In this document: positions 35,943 through 44,342 of the stretch, piece after piece
Position numbering within the stretch: position 1 is the stretch's first letter
How the letters are laid out: each line of letters opens with the position of its first letter
DNA from: Flavobacteriaceae bacterium PS02334
Lineage (GTDB): Bacteria > Bacteroidota > Bacteroidia > Flavobacteriales > Flavobacteriaceae
DNA length: 64,000 bases
Assembly: GCA_029959295.1 (NCBI GenBank)
Contig: JASCOH010000005.1
Span: 1 to 64,000 of the forward strand
Direction: 5' to 3'
Position numbers and translations under genes: made by a program
The notes under the pieces: model-generated
Seen by the model: the letters and a program-made list of their open reading frames with translations, nothing else
Told to the model about the DNA's origin: nothing
Databases searched by the model: none

Positions 35943-37205
35943 ATGAAAATTAAAGGATTAAGATGGTGGATCATTACCTTGATCGGTATTGCAACAATCA
36001 TCAACTACATCGACCGTTCTGCATTATCAATCATGTGGCCGGCAATGAGCAAGGATTTAGGAATGGACGATGCCGATTATGCATTGATTTTAAACCTTTT
36101 TATGATTGCTTATGCCGTCGGACAATCAATCTCAGGAAAGCTTTTTGACAAAATCGGAACGCGACTTGGGTTTGTCATTGCCATCGGCGTCTGGTCGCTG
36201 TCGTCCTTATTTCACTTTGCTGTAAAAGGCGTTTTGTCTTTAGCTTTCGTAAGAATTACACTCGGAATTTCTGAAGCAGGAAACTGGCCGGGAGCCGTAA
36301 AAAGCAATTCGGAATGGTTTCCCCTTAAAGAAAGAGCTATCGCCCAAGGAATTTTCAATGCCGGGGCTTCAATCGGTTCAGTAATCGCACCGCTTTTTAT
36401 CGCTTACATGTTTGCAGGTTTCGGCTGGCAGACCACGTTTATAATCATCGGAGCTTTAGGATTAGTATGGATTATTCCATGGTTGATTGTATACAAAAAA
36501 TTACCAAAAGACCATCCGTGGATTACAGAAGAAGAAAGAAGATTGATTTTAGACGGAAAAGCAGCGCCAACTGTTGAAGAAGAAGCACTAAAAGGAAGGT
36601 CAGTTTCAGAGATTTTGTCTTTCAAAGAAAGCTGGGGCGTTATCGCTTGTCGTTTTTTTATGGAACCAATCTGGTGGCTTTTTGTGGGCTGGATGCCTTT
36701 ATACCTTCAAAAAACATACGGTTTTGATGTAAAACAAATCGGTCTTTTCGCTTGGGTTCCTTACGTAGGAGCGGCTTTAGGAAGTCTTGCAGGTGGCTGG
36801 TATTCCGGAATGGTTATCGCCAAATCGCAATCGGTTGACAAAGGAAGAAAACAGGCAATCGCCATCGGCGGTGTCATCATGTTCTTAGGTTTGATGGCCA
36901 CAATTTTCTTCGGAGATACGCCTTTGAAATTCGTAGTAATCGTGTCTTTCGTATTATTCGGATTCCAATTCGCCATCGGAAACATCCAGACTTTGCCAAG
37001 TGATTTGATGGATAAAAAATCAGTAGGAACTTTAGCCGGTTTAGGAGGTTCAATCGGAGTTATCTCTGTAATCGTCATGAACTTTTTAATCCCAATAATT
37101 ACCAAAACATCTTATACGCCAGCATTCATTATCATCGCCGCGTTCGTACCGCTGGGCGTGTTTTCAGTATTCGCATTGATTAAAAAAATACAACCAGTTA
37201 AATAA
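35943..37205 (+). CDS. MFS transporter, hexuronate (ACS) type
   Basis: A 420-residue inner-membrane carrier with twelve predicted helices. The N-terminal NYIDRSALSIMWP is characteristic of the anion:cation symporter branch, which includes ExuT-like hexuronate carriers. In alginate loci such carriers bring DEH or unsaturated monouronates from periplasm to cytoplasm. It is followed after 32 bp by the SDR reductase gene. Confidence 0.92.
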   Translation: MKIKGLRWWIITLIGIATIINYIDRSALSIMWPAMSKDLGMDDADYALILNLFMIAYAVGQSISGKLFDKIGTRLGFVIAIGVWSLSSLFHFAVKGVLSLAFVRITLGISEAGNWPGAVKSNSEWFPLKERAIAQGIFNAGASIGSVIAPLFIAYMFAGFGWQTTFIIIGALGLVWIIPWLIVYKKLPKDHPWITEEERRLILDGKAAPTVEEEALKGRSVSEILSFKESWGVIACRFFMEPIWWLFVGWMPLYLQKTYGFDVKQIGLFAWVPYVGAALGSLAGGWYSGMVIAKSQSVDKGRKQAIAIGGVIMFLGLMATIFFGDTPLKFVVIVSFVLFGFQFAIGNIQTLPSDLMDKKSVGTLAGLGGSIGVISVIVMNFLIPIITKTSYTPAFIIIAAFVPLGVFSVFALIKKIQPVK

Positions 37206-37237
37206 TCAGAATTAAATAAATATTAAATACAATTAAA

Positions 37238-37990
37238 ATGAAATTAAAAGGAAAAACAGCCGTAGTAACAGGAGGAGCAAGAGACATAGGAAGAGAAGTT
37301 GCTATTAAATTGGCAAAAGAAGGAGCTAATGTTGTGGTAAATTATTATCTGAGCCAAGAAGACGGTGACACGACTTTAAAATTAATCGAAGAAGCGGGTG
37401 GCAAAGCAATCATCGTGCAAGGTGATATGACCAAACAAGCAGATATCGATACTTTGGTAAGCGAATCTAAAAAAGCTTTCGGCGAAGAAGTACACGTTTT
37501 AGTAAACGTTGCTGGTGGTCTTATCGCAAGAAAAACCATCGAAGAAATGGACGTAGATTTCTTCGACACCATGATCGACGTAAACTTCAAATCTGTTTTC
37601 CTTGTAACCAAAGCATTCAAGCCGTTGATGAAATCAGGTGCTTCAATCGTGAACTTCGCTTCTCAGGCAGGTCGTGACGGTGGTGGCCCAGGTGCTGCGC
37701 TTTACGCTTCTGCAAAAGGTGCGGTAATGACTTACACAAGAGGTTTGGCTAAAGAATTCGGTCCTCAAGGAATCCGTGTGAACGCACTTTGCCCAGGGAT
37801 GATTGCAACAGCTTTCCATGATACTTTTACAAAGCCAGAAGTTCGCACAAATGTAGCAAACGGAACGCCTCTAAGAAGAGAAGGAAAAGCAACTGAAGTA
37901 GCTGATCTAGTAGCTTATTTAGCTTCTGACGAGTCTTCTTTCTTAACAGGAAACAATATTGATATCAACGGTGGTTTGGCTTTCAGTTAA
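37238..37990 (+). CDS. SDR oxidoreductase, probable DEH reductase
   Basis: A 250-residue classical SDR. Cofactor motif TGGARDIG (11-18), NVAGG (90-94), and catalytic Ser142, Tyr156 and Lys160 (YASAK). In flavobacterial alginate loci the SDR between the transporter and the KDG kinase reduces DEH to 2-keto-3-deoxygluconate (KDG). The exact reaction is inferred from context. Cofactor preference cannot be set from sequence with certainty. Confidence 0.88.
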   Translation: MKLKGKTAVVTGGARDIGREVAIKLAKEGANVVVNYYLSQEDGDTTLKLIEEAGGKAIIVQGDMTKQADIDTLVSESKKAFGEEVHVLVNVAGGLIARKTIEEMDVDFFDTMIDVNFKSVFLVTKAFKPLMKSGASIVNFASQAGRDGGGPGAALYASAKGAVMTYTRGLAKEFGPQGIRVNALCPGMIATAFHDTFTKPEVRTNVANGTPLRREGKATEVADLVAYLASDESSFLTGNNIDINGGLAFS

Positions 37991-38021
37991 TCAAATTCGT
38001 TAAAATAAGAAATACAAAACA

Positions 38022-39029
38022 ATGAAAAAAGTAGTCACTTATGGTGAAATACTAGCCAGGCTGACACCTCCGGGTTTTAAAAAAATGGCCCAGACAAACC
38101 AGCTTGAAATTTATTATGGAGGAACCGAGACAAATGTTTCGGTTTCTCTTTCCCTTTTGGGTTGCCAGTCCGTTCACGTCAGCCGCGTCTCCAATGATTT
38201 CTTAGGAAACGCCGCCATTTCCAACCTAAAAAGCAATGGTGTCGATACTTCTTTTGTCCAAAAAGGAGAAGAACCATTAGGATTATATTTTGTAGAACCA
38301 GGTGCTGTAGTGCGCTCCGGAGTCATTTCTTACAACAGAAATCATTCTGCCTTCCGTGCTATGGAACCAAATTCAATCCCTTGGGCCGCCATCTTCAAAG
38401 ATGCCGATTGGTTTCACTGGACCGGAATTACGCCTGCACATTCTGAAAATAATTTCCTAGCTTTGAAAGAAGGCTTAATGGTGGCAAAAGAAATGGGCGT
38501 TACCGTTTCCTGCGATCCAGCCTATCGAAACGGTCTTTGGAAATATGGCAGAAATGCCGCCGATGTCTTGAAAGGATTAGTAGCTTTGTCAGATGTTTTT
38601 ATCGGAGGAGCCGAGCAATTCAACGAACTTTTAGGTACAGATTTTTCCTTATCGGATGATGATTTTCAAAAAGGAAGCATTGCTTTAAAAGAAGCCTTTC
38701 CAAAGCTGAAAAATATTTACGACAAGACAAGAACAGGCAAAAATGCGTCTTGGCACCAAATCGAAGCCAGAATGTGGAACGGCAAAGATATATTCACCTG
38801 CGAACCGATTGAAATCACGCACATTGTCGATAGAATCGGAACAGGAGATGCTTTCGCCGCCGGAATCATTTTTGGAGAATTAAACAATTACGCAGAAAAA
38901 GATACTTTGGCTTTTGCCAATGCGGCTTGCGCCATAAAGCACACGATTGAAGGCGATGCAAACTTGGCCGACTTTAATGAAATAAACCAAATTGCGGAAG
39001 GTAACACTTCCGGAAGATTAATACGATAA
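38022..39029 (+). CDS. kdgK: 2-keto-3-deoxygluconate kinase (PfkB family)
   Basis: A 335-residue PfkB-type sugar kinase. The substrate-binding YYGGTETNVS (31-40) and the C-terminal signature DRIGTGDAFAAG with catalytic Asp276 are clear. It phosphorylates KDG to KDPG. It lies 31 bp after the SDR gene and 4 bp before the aldolase gene, so kinase and aldolase are translated from the same mRNA. Confidence 0.93.
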   Translation: MKKVVTYGEILARLTPPGFKKMAQTNQLEIYYGGTETNVSVSLSLLGCQSVHVSRVSNDFLGNAAISNLKSNGVDTSFVQKGEEPLGLYFVEPGAVVRSGVISYNRNHSAFRAMEPNSIPWAAIFKDADWFHWTGITPAHSENNFLALKEGLMVAKEMGVTVSCDPAYRNGLWKYGRNAADVLKGLVALSDVFIGGAEQFNELLGTDFSLSDDDFQKGSIALKEAFPKLKNIYDKTRTGKNASWHQIEARMWNGKDIFTCEPIEITHIVDRIGTGDAFAAGIIFGELNNYAEKDTLAFANAACAIKHTIEGDANLADFNEINQIAEGNTSGRLIR

Positions 39030-39033
39030 TACA

Positions 39034-39705
39034 ATGGCAAGATTTTCAAAATTGCAGGTTTTAAATACGATCAATGAAATCGGAATCGTTCCGGTTTTCT
39101 ACCATGAAGATGTTGCTATCTGCAAAGAGATTCTAAAAGCGGTTTATGGCGGCGGCGTAAGGATTTTTGAATTTACAAACAGAGGCGAAGGCGCCCACAA
39201 AGTGTTTGATGAATTAGTTGCCTACGCCAAAGAAACGCTTCCTGAATTAATCTTGGGAATCGGGTCTGTGGTCGATGCGGGAACTACGTCGCTTTACATT
39301 CAATTGGGAGCCAACTTCGTAGTAGCGCCGATTATTAATCCAGAAATGGCTGCGACCTGTAATAGAAGAAAAATTCCGTGGATGCCCGGATGCGGCTCAT
39401 TGACAGAAATCAATTACGCAGAAAGCCTTGGCGCAGACATCGTAAAAATCTTCCCAGCCCAGCAAGTAGGCGGTTCGGAATTCATCAAAGCCGTAAAAGC
39501 ACCTTGCCCATGGTCAAACATAATGCCAACAGGTGGCGTACAACCCACAGATGAAAACCTAAAAGAATGGCTGTCTTCAGGGGCACACTGTGTTGGTTTG
39601 GGATCGCAGCTCTTTGTAAAAAACAACGAAGGTAATTTTGATTACGAAGCTATTAAGGAAACTACAAAACAGGCAGTTGCATCATTCAAGAAGTATAAGA
39701 AATAG
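39034..39705 (+). CDS. eda: KDPG/KHG aldolase
   Basis: A 223-residue class I aldolase. The Schiff-base lysine is Lys138 in ADIVKIFPA and the general base is Glu46 in IFEFTNR. It cleaves KDPG to pyruvate and glyceraldehyde-3-phosphate, the last step of the alginate route. It is the final gene of the tight metabolic operon. Confidence 0.95.
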   Translation: MARFSKLQVLNTINEIGIVPVFYHEDVAICKEILKAVYGGGVRIFEFTNRGEGAHKVFDELVAYAKETLPELILGIGSVVDAGTTSLYIQLGANFVVAPIINPEMAATCNRRKIPWMPGCGSLTEINYAESLGADIVKIFPAQQVGGSEFIKAVKAPCPWSNIMPTGGVQPTDENLKEWLSSGAHCVGLGSQLFVKNNEGNFDYEAIKETTKQAVASFKKYKK

Positions 39706-39722
39706 GACAAAGTTAACATCTA

Positions 39723-39806
39723 GCTTTGCGAAACTTTGCGAAAAATCTTTGCGTGGCTTTGCGTTAAAAATTTAAACGCAAAGAAAAAAACTAAGGTTTC
39801 GCAAAG
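39723..39806. repeat. CTTTGCG-type dispersed intergenic repeat, copy 1
   Basis: Contains several CTTTGCG words and a 9-bp perfect stem CTTTGCGTT / AACGCAAAG (39757-39765 and 39775-39783). A second copy with the same order of words lies at 42932-43010. It may also act as a weak terminator after eda. Confidence 0.65.
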
Positions 39807-39827
39807 AAAAAATAAAACTCAGAGCAT

Positions 39828-40883
39828 ATGAAAATACTAAAATTCTTACTGCTTTTACTAAGCCAGATTTCTTTTGCCCAAATAACAACCTTAACCGCCG
39901 ATGGTCCGGGAAATACCTACGAATTAATTAATAACGTTCTTGCCCCAGGCTACAACGTCATCGAAGTTCCAGACTGCGTTCACACAAATTTTGGCCGCCA
40001 CATCGAAGAAGTTTTTGACGCACAATTAAACAAATACGTCTTTAAGTTCCACATCCACGCTACACAAGACAATGACCGCTGTATCAACTTTGACAGACAG
40101 CGCAACGAAATCAAAACCTACAACCAATCTCCAGAACATCTCATCGGCACTTACGGAGAAAAGTTTGTTTTTAAATGGAAATTCAAACTAGACCAAAATT
40201 TCCAAGGTTCCAACAGATTTACCCACATCCACCAAATAAAAGCTTATGGCGGACCTCACGAAGATATTCCCGTAGTTTCAATTATCGCCAGAGGCGGAAG
40301 CTCGCCGAGACTAGAAATCATGCATTCCGACAGCCTAGTTTCTGTGCAAATAGCCACCGCCAATCTTTCCCTCTTCAAAGGAGTCTGGGTAGAAGCCACC
40401 GAAACAATTACCTACGAAGAAGGCGGAAAATACCAAATCACCTTAAAAAATGTGGCTACCAATGCGACGCTTTTGACCTACACCAACAACAATATCAGAA
40501 TGTGGCGCGACAACGCCGAAGGCATCCGCCCAAAATGGGGAATCTACAGAAGCATTTTAAGTCCCGAACAAATTCGCGACGAAGAAGTACTTTTCGCAGA
40601 CTTTTATATTGAACAGGTAAATAGCCTTTCCATCGGAAAATTTATTGAAAACAAATCCTTTTTATATCCAAATCCGGTAATTGACAACTTAAATTTCTAC
40701 AGAAAAGATATCATAGAACAATTAAAAATCACAGATATACAAGGAAAGATACGCTTCCAAAAAAATAATTTAGAACCTAAAAACATCAATCTTTCTTTTT
40801 TGCCAGAAGGAATCTACAGCATAAATTTCAACTATAAAGGCGAAGAAGAAATTACGGAGAAGATCATAAAACAAAATAATTAG
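39828..40883 (+). CDS. Secreted jelly-roll polysaccharide lyase-like protein with T9SS domain
   Basis: A 351-residue protein: signal peptide (1-18), beta-jelly-roll domain (about 20-262) and T9SS domain from YPNPVIDNL (about 280). Three motifs echo the active-site strands of jelly-roll lyases (PL7, PL13, PL20 type): QRNEIK (91-96), HIHQIK (133-138) and KWGIYR (236-241). His133/His135, Tyr240 and Arg/Glu of the first motif are candidate catalytic residues. The next gene encodes a close paralogue without the T9SS domain. Exact family and substrate are not settled; alginate is suggested by position. Confidence 0.7.
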   Translation: MKILKFLLLLLSQISFAQITTLTADGPGNTYELINNVLAPGYNVIEVPDCVHTNFGRHIEEVFDAQLNKYVFKFHIHATQDNDRCINFDRQRNEIKTYNQSPEHLIGTYGEKFVFKWKFKLDQNFQGSNRFTHIHQIKAYGGPHEDIPVVSIIARGGSSPRLEIMHSDSLVSVQIATANLSLFKGVWVEATETITYEEGGKYQITLKNVATNATLLTYTNNNIRMWRDNAEGIRPKWGIYRSILSPEQIRDEEVLFADFYIEQVNSLSIGKFIENKSFLYPNPVIDNLNFYRKDIIEQLKITDIQGKIRFQKNNLEPKNINLSFLPEGIYSINFNYKGEEEITEKIIKQNN

Positions 40884-40940
40884 CACAAAATTCAGCTCTC
40901 ATGGCAACGTTTTTGCACAAGAGAAAAACAATCTTACGTT

Positions 40941-41744
40941 ATGAAATTACTATTAAAAATCGCACTGCTTTTTGTTGCCCAATTATCTTTGGCGCAAGCT
41001 ACAATGCTAACGGCAGACGGCCGAGGAAATACTTACGAATTAATAAACAGCGTATTGGCGCCAGGCTATGAAGCAGTTGAAACGCCGGATTGCATCCATG
41101 ATAAATTCGGTCGCCACATCGAGGAAGTTTATGACGCAGAATTAAAGAAATATGTCTTCAAATTCCACATCCACGTTTCCCCAGACAATGACCGTTGCAA
41201 GAAATTCGACCGCCAAAGAAACGAAATCAAAACCTACAACCAATCTCCAGATAATTTGATTGGAACAGCAGGAGAAACCGTAGTTTACAAATGGAAATTT
41301 AAGCTTGATTCAGATTTTCAGCCGTCAAACAAATTCACGCACATTCACCAAATCAAAGCATACGGCGGTCCGCACGAAAGTATGCCCGTAGTTTCCTTAA
41401 TTACGCGTGGAGGAAAAAACGAAAAACTGCAGGTCATGCACGCCGACAGTACAGATTCGCAAGAAATGGCGTCAGCAGATTTAGCACTTTTCAAAGGACG
41501 CTGGGTGGAAGCTACAGAAACCATAACTTATGGCGAAAGCGGCAAATACAGCATCACTTTAAAAAGAATCGACGACGGAAAAGTCTTGATCGATTATAAA
41601 AACCAAAAGCTGAGAATGTGGCGTGATAAAGCTGAAGGAATCCGACCGAAATGGGGGATTTACAGAAGTTTGCTGAGCAAAGAACAGCTTCGTGACGAAG
41701 CACTTTTGTTTGCCGATTTTTCTATCGAAGAGCTGAAAAAGTAA
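40941..41744 (+). CDS. Jelly-roll polysaccharide lyase-like protein, paralogue without T9SS domain
   Basis: A 267-residue paralogue of the protein encoded just upstream, alike over its whole mature length and keeping QRNEIK, HIHQIK and KWGIYR. It has a signal peptide (1-19) but stops right after the catalytic-type domain (FSIEELKK). Without a sorting domain it should remain in the periplasm, while the first copy is exported. The pair thus looks like a duplication split between two compartments. Enzyme activity is predicted, not known. Confidence 0.72.
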   Translation: MKLLLKIALLFVAQLSLAQATMLTADGRGNTYELINSVLAPGYEAVETPDCIHDKFGRHIEEVYDAELKKYVFKFHIHVSPDNDRCKKFDRQRNEIKTYNQSPDNLIGTAGETVVYKWKFKLDSDFQPSNKFTHIHQIKAYGGPHESMPVVSLITRGGKNEKLQVMHADSTDSQEMASADLALFKGRWVEATETITYGESGKYSITLKRIDDGKVLIDYKNQKLRMWRDKAEGIRPKWGIYRSLLSKEQLRDEALLFADFSIEELKK

Positions 41745-41780
41745 CGATTTCCAGAGTATAAAATATTCCTTTTAAGGTTG

Positions 41781-41788
41781 TAGCTTTG
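41781..41788 (+). promoter_or_regulatory. -7 box directly before hemW
   Basis: TAGCTTTG matches TAnnTTTG and ends 4 bp before the ATG, so transcription would begin at or just before the start codon and the mRNA would be nearly leaderless. No clear -33 TTG at 17-23 bp. Confidence 0.4.
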
Positions 41789-41792
41789 CACC

Positions 41793-42923
41793 ATGTCAGG
41801 AATTTACATCCACATCCCGTTTTGCAAGCAGGCGTGCCATTATTGCGACTTTCATTTTTCGACTTCCATGAAAAAGAAAGACGAAATGATTTTGGCTTTA
41901 GCCAAAGAAATGCAACTGCGAAAAAGTGAAATCAATGATGTCGTAGAAACGATTTATTTCGGCGGAGGAACGCCTTCTGTGCTGACTTCGGAAGAAATAA
42001 ATTTTCTGATACAAGAAGTTTACAGCAACTTTAGAGTAGCAGAAAATCCTGAAATTACGCTAGAAGCCAACCCAGATGACTTGTCAAATGAGCGAATTTT
42101 TGAATTAGCTAATTCGCCAATAAATCGTCTTTCCATCGGAATCCAATCTTTTTTCGAGGAAGATTTAAAGATGATGAACCGTGCGCATAATGCTGAGGAA
42201 GCGAAGAAATCTTTGACAGAAGCCACAAAATATTTTGATAACATTTCGATTGATTTGATCTACGGAATTCCGGGCCTGACCAATGAAATGTGGAAACAAA
42301 ATATTGAAACCGCTTTAAGCTTCGGAATTCCTCATATTTCAAGTTATGCTTTGACCGTGGAACCGAAAACAGCTTTAAAAAAACTCATCCAAACTGGGAA
42401 AATCTCGGAGCCAAAAGATGAGGTGGCTTCAGCACATTTCCAGATTTTGGTCGATACTCTGCAAGAAAACGGATTCATACATTATGAACTGTCCAACTTT
42501 GGAAAGGAAAATTACTTCTCAAAAAATAATTCTGCCTATTGGCTGGGGAAGAAATATTTGGGAATCGGACCTTCGGCACACAGTTATGACGGCGTTTCAA
42601 GAAGCTGGAATATTGCAAACAATTCAATTTATTTAAAGGGAATTCAGGAAGAAAAGCTTCCGAGTGAAGTGGAAATTTTATCGCAGGAAGATCGGTACAA
42701 CGAATATATCATGACCGGATTGCGAACTATCTGGGGAATTTCTTTAGATAGAATCGAAAATGAATTTGGAGAGAAATTCTTAAAATATCTTTTGAAACAA
42801 GCAGAGAAATTTCTTTCAGATGATTTGCTTTCGATAATTGAAAATACTTTAAAAACTACCAGAAAAGGAAAGTTTTTAGCGGATGGAATTGCGAGTGATT
42901 TGTTTATGCTGGGCGAAGATTGA
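41793..42923 (+). CDS. hemW: Radical SAM family heme chaperone HemW
   Basis: A 376-residue radical SAM protein. The 4Fe-4S cluster motif is Cys11, Cys15, Cys18 (CKQACHYC), followed by the fourth Cys-free aromatic FHF; YFGGGTPS and IGIQSF are the typical SAM-binding strands. It has the C-terminal HemN-like domain. HemW binds heme and delivers it to target proteins; it lacks coproporphyrinogen oxidase activity, despite frequent annotation as such. It is a single gene after the lyase pair. Confidence 0.93.
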   Translation: MSGIYIHIPFCKQACHYCDFHFSTSMKKKDEMILALAKEMQLRKSEINDVVETIYFGGGTPSVLTSEEINFLIQEVYSNFRVAENPEITLEANPDDLSNERIFELANSPINRLSIGIQSFFEEDLKMMNRAHNAEEAKKSLTEATKYFDNISIDLIYGIPGLTNEMWKQNIETALSFGIPHISSYALTVEPKTALKKLIQTGKISEPKDEVASAHFQILVDTLQENGFIHYELSNFGKENYFSKNNSAYWLGKKYLGIGPSAHSYDGVSRSWNIANNSIYLKGIQEEKLPSEVEILSQEDRYNEYIMTGLRTIWGISLDRIENEFGEKFLKYLLKQAEKFLSDDLLSIIENTLKTTRKGKFLADGIASDLFMLGED

Positions 42924-42931
42924 CACACGGC

Positions 42932-43010
42932 TTTGCGCAACTTTGCGAAACCTTCTTTCACTTTGCGTTAAAATTTAAACGCTAAGAGCGCAAAGATTTT
43001 CGCAAAGAAA
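42932..43010. repeat. CTTTGCG-type dispersed intergenic repeat, copy 2
   Basis: Shares word order with the copy at 39723-39806: CTTTGCG-AACTTTGCGAAA, CTTTGCGTTAAAATTTAAACG, GCGCAAAG. CTTTGCG (42961-42967) pairs with CGCAAAG (42989-42995). Confidence 0.65.
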
Positions 43011-43033
43011 GAAAGGCTTTGACTGAAAAATGT

Positions 43034-43041
43034 TAGCTTTG
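43034..43041 (+). promoter_or_regulatory. -7 box of the cyclase-family gene
   Basis: TAGCTTTG matches TAnnTTTG and overlaps codons 2-4 of the longest open frame, which argues that translation starts downstream, at the GTG at 43063. No well-placed -33 box is visible. Confidence 0.4.
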
Positions 43042-43062
43042 AAATATTTAAATTTTTCTAAC

Positions 43063-43830
43063 GTGAAAGCATCCATTACTTCCAACAACCAAACTTTCGA
43101 AGTTGATTTTTCAAAACCAATCGACATTTCCATCACATTGACCAATACCGATGAAAATCCGATTGCCTGGTACATTGATAAGCCTGAGATTGAGCCTGTT
43201 CGTTTCGGCGACTGGATTGGAAAAGTTTCGGAAGGAAGTTCTTCTACCAATTTCAATAATATCTTCTTCAACCCGCATGGACACGGAACGCACACGGAAT
43301 GTTTGGGACACATTACCAAAGAATTTTACAGCATCAATGATACTTTAAAGACCTTTTTCTTTACTGCGGAATTGATCTCGGTGACGCCAGAAATTCAAGG
43401 CGAAGATTTAGTTATTACTAAAGATCAAATTGAAAAAGCTTTGGAAGGAAAATCTCCGGAAGCTGTTGTAATCAGAACGCTACCCAATTTAAACGAGAAA
43501 CTTTCCAAGAAATATTCGAATACAAATCCGCCTTATCTGGATGAAAATGCTGCAATTTTTTTACGCGAAAGTGGCGTTAAACATTTGCTGATTGATTTGC
43601 CAAGCGTCGACAAAGAAAAAGACGAAGGAAAATTATTGGCCCACAAAGCTTTCTGGAATGTAAAAAACGTAGAAGTTTTGAATGAAGATGCAAGATTAGA
43701 CGCAACAATCACAGAATTGATTTATGTAGTAGACGAAATTTTAGACGGAAGTTATCTGCTGAATCTGCAAATTGCTTCCTTTGAAAATGATGCCTCGCCG
43801 AGCAAGCCGGTTTTGTATAAAATTTTGTAA
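43063..43830 (+). CDS. Cyclase family protein (kynurenine formamidase-like)
   Basis: About 255 residues when started at GTG 43063 (MKASITSNNQ). The longer frame from ATG 43030 adds 11 residues that overlap a -7 promoter box. The metal-binding motif HGHGTHTECLGH fits the HxGTHxD/E cyclase family, to which arylformamidase belongs. The substrate is not predictable. It has no signal peptide and stands alone between a repeat and the YjbR gene. Confidence 0.82.
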   Translation: MKASITSNNQTFEVDFSKPIDISITLTNTDENPIAWYIDKPEIEPVRFGDWIGKVSEGSSSTNFNNIFFNPHGHGTHTECLGHITKEFYSINDTLKTFFFTAELISVTPEIQGEDLVITKDQIEKALEGKSPEAVVIRTLPNLNEKLSKKYSNTNPPYLDENAAIFLRESGVKHLLIDLPSVDKEKDEGKLLAHKAFWNVKNVEVLNEDARLDATITELIYVVDEILDGSYLLNLQIASFENDASPSKPVLYKIL

Positions 43831-43886
43831 TTTCAAAAGTTGAAATCTTTGAATTTTTTAATCCTTAAATATTTCAATAAAAAAAA

Positions 43887-44255
43887 ATGAACATCCAGCA
43901 ATTTTTCGAATTCTGCCTTTCTAAAAAAGGCGTTACTGAACATTTTCCGTTTGATGAAGATACTTTGGTGTTTAAAGTCGGAGGTAAAATGTTTGCGCTT
44001 TCTTCGTTGAGCAATTGGGAAAAAGGCATGCCAGCTGTCAATTTAAAATGTGATCCAGAGCGTGCAGAAGAGCTTCGGGCAAATTACAACGACATCAAGC
44101 CAGGTTTTCATATGAGCAAAATTCATTGGAATACGATTGCCATAAATGGCGATGTTTCTGATAAATTTTTGCGGGAATTGATTGAGCATTCTTATGATTT
44201 AGTTTTCAAAAGCCTTACGAAGAAATTGCAGGCAGAAATTGATTTAGGCGAATAG
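43887..44255 (+). CDS. MmcQ/YjbR family protein
   Basis: A 122-residue single-domain protein of the YjbR 'double wing' DNA-binding-like fold: EHFPFDEDTLVFKVGGKMFAL near the N-terminus, then WNTIAINGDVSD and a C-terminal helix SYDLVFKSLTKK. Function unknown in the family. It starts 56 bp after the cyclase-family gene and may be cotranscribed. Confidence 0.88.
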   Translation: MNIQQFFEFCLSKKGVTEHFPFDEDTLVFKVGGKMFALSSLSNWEKGMPAVNLKCDPERAEELRANYNDIKPGFHMSKIHWNTIAINGDVSDKFLRELIEHSYDLVFKSLTKKLQAEIDLGE

Positions 44256-44260
44256 TTAAT

Positions 44261-44291
44261 TTGAAAATTAGACAATTAGGCATTACATTTG
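44261..44291 (+). promoter_or_regulatory. Promoter of the PH-domain gene
   Basis: TTG (44261-44263), a 20-bp spacer and TACATTTG (44284-44291) form a near-ideal Bacteroidota promoter 51 bp before the start codon. Confidence 0.65.
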
Positions 44292-44342
44292 TGTATAAAA
44301 ATTAGCAACTCAGTTACTTTTGTGACTTAGCAACTTTACAAC

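Noticed and set aside
40175-40612. 145-codon plus-strand frame inside the first jelly-roll lyase-like gene
   Set aside because: Arg-rich, no family, fully inside a conserved gene in another frame.
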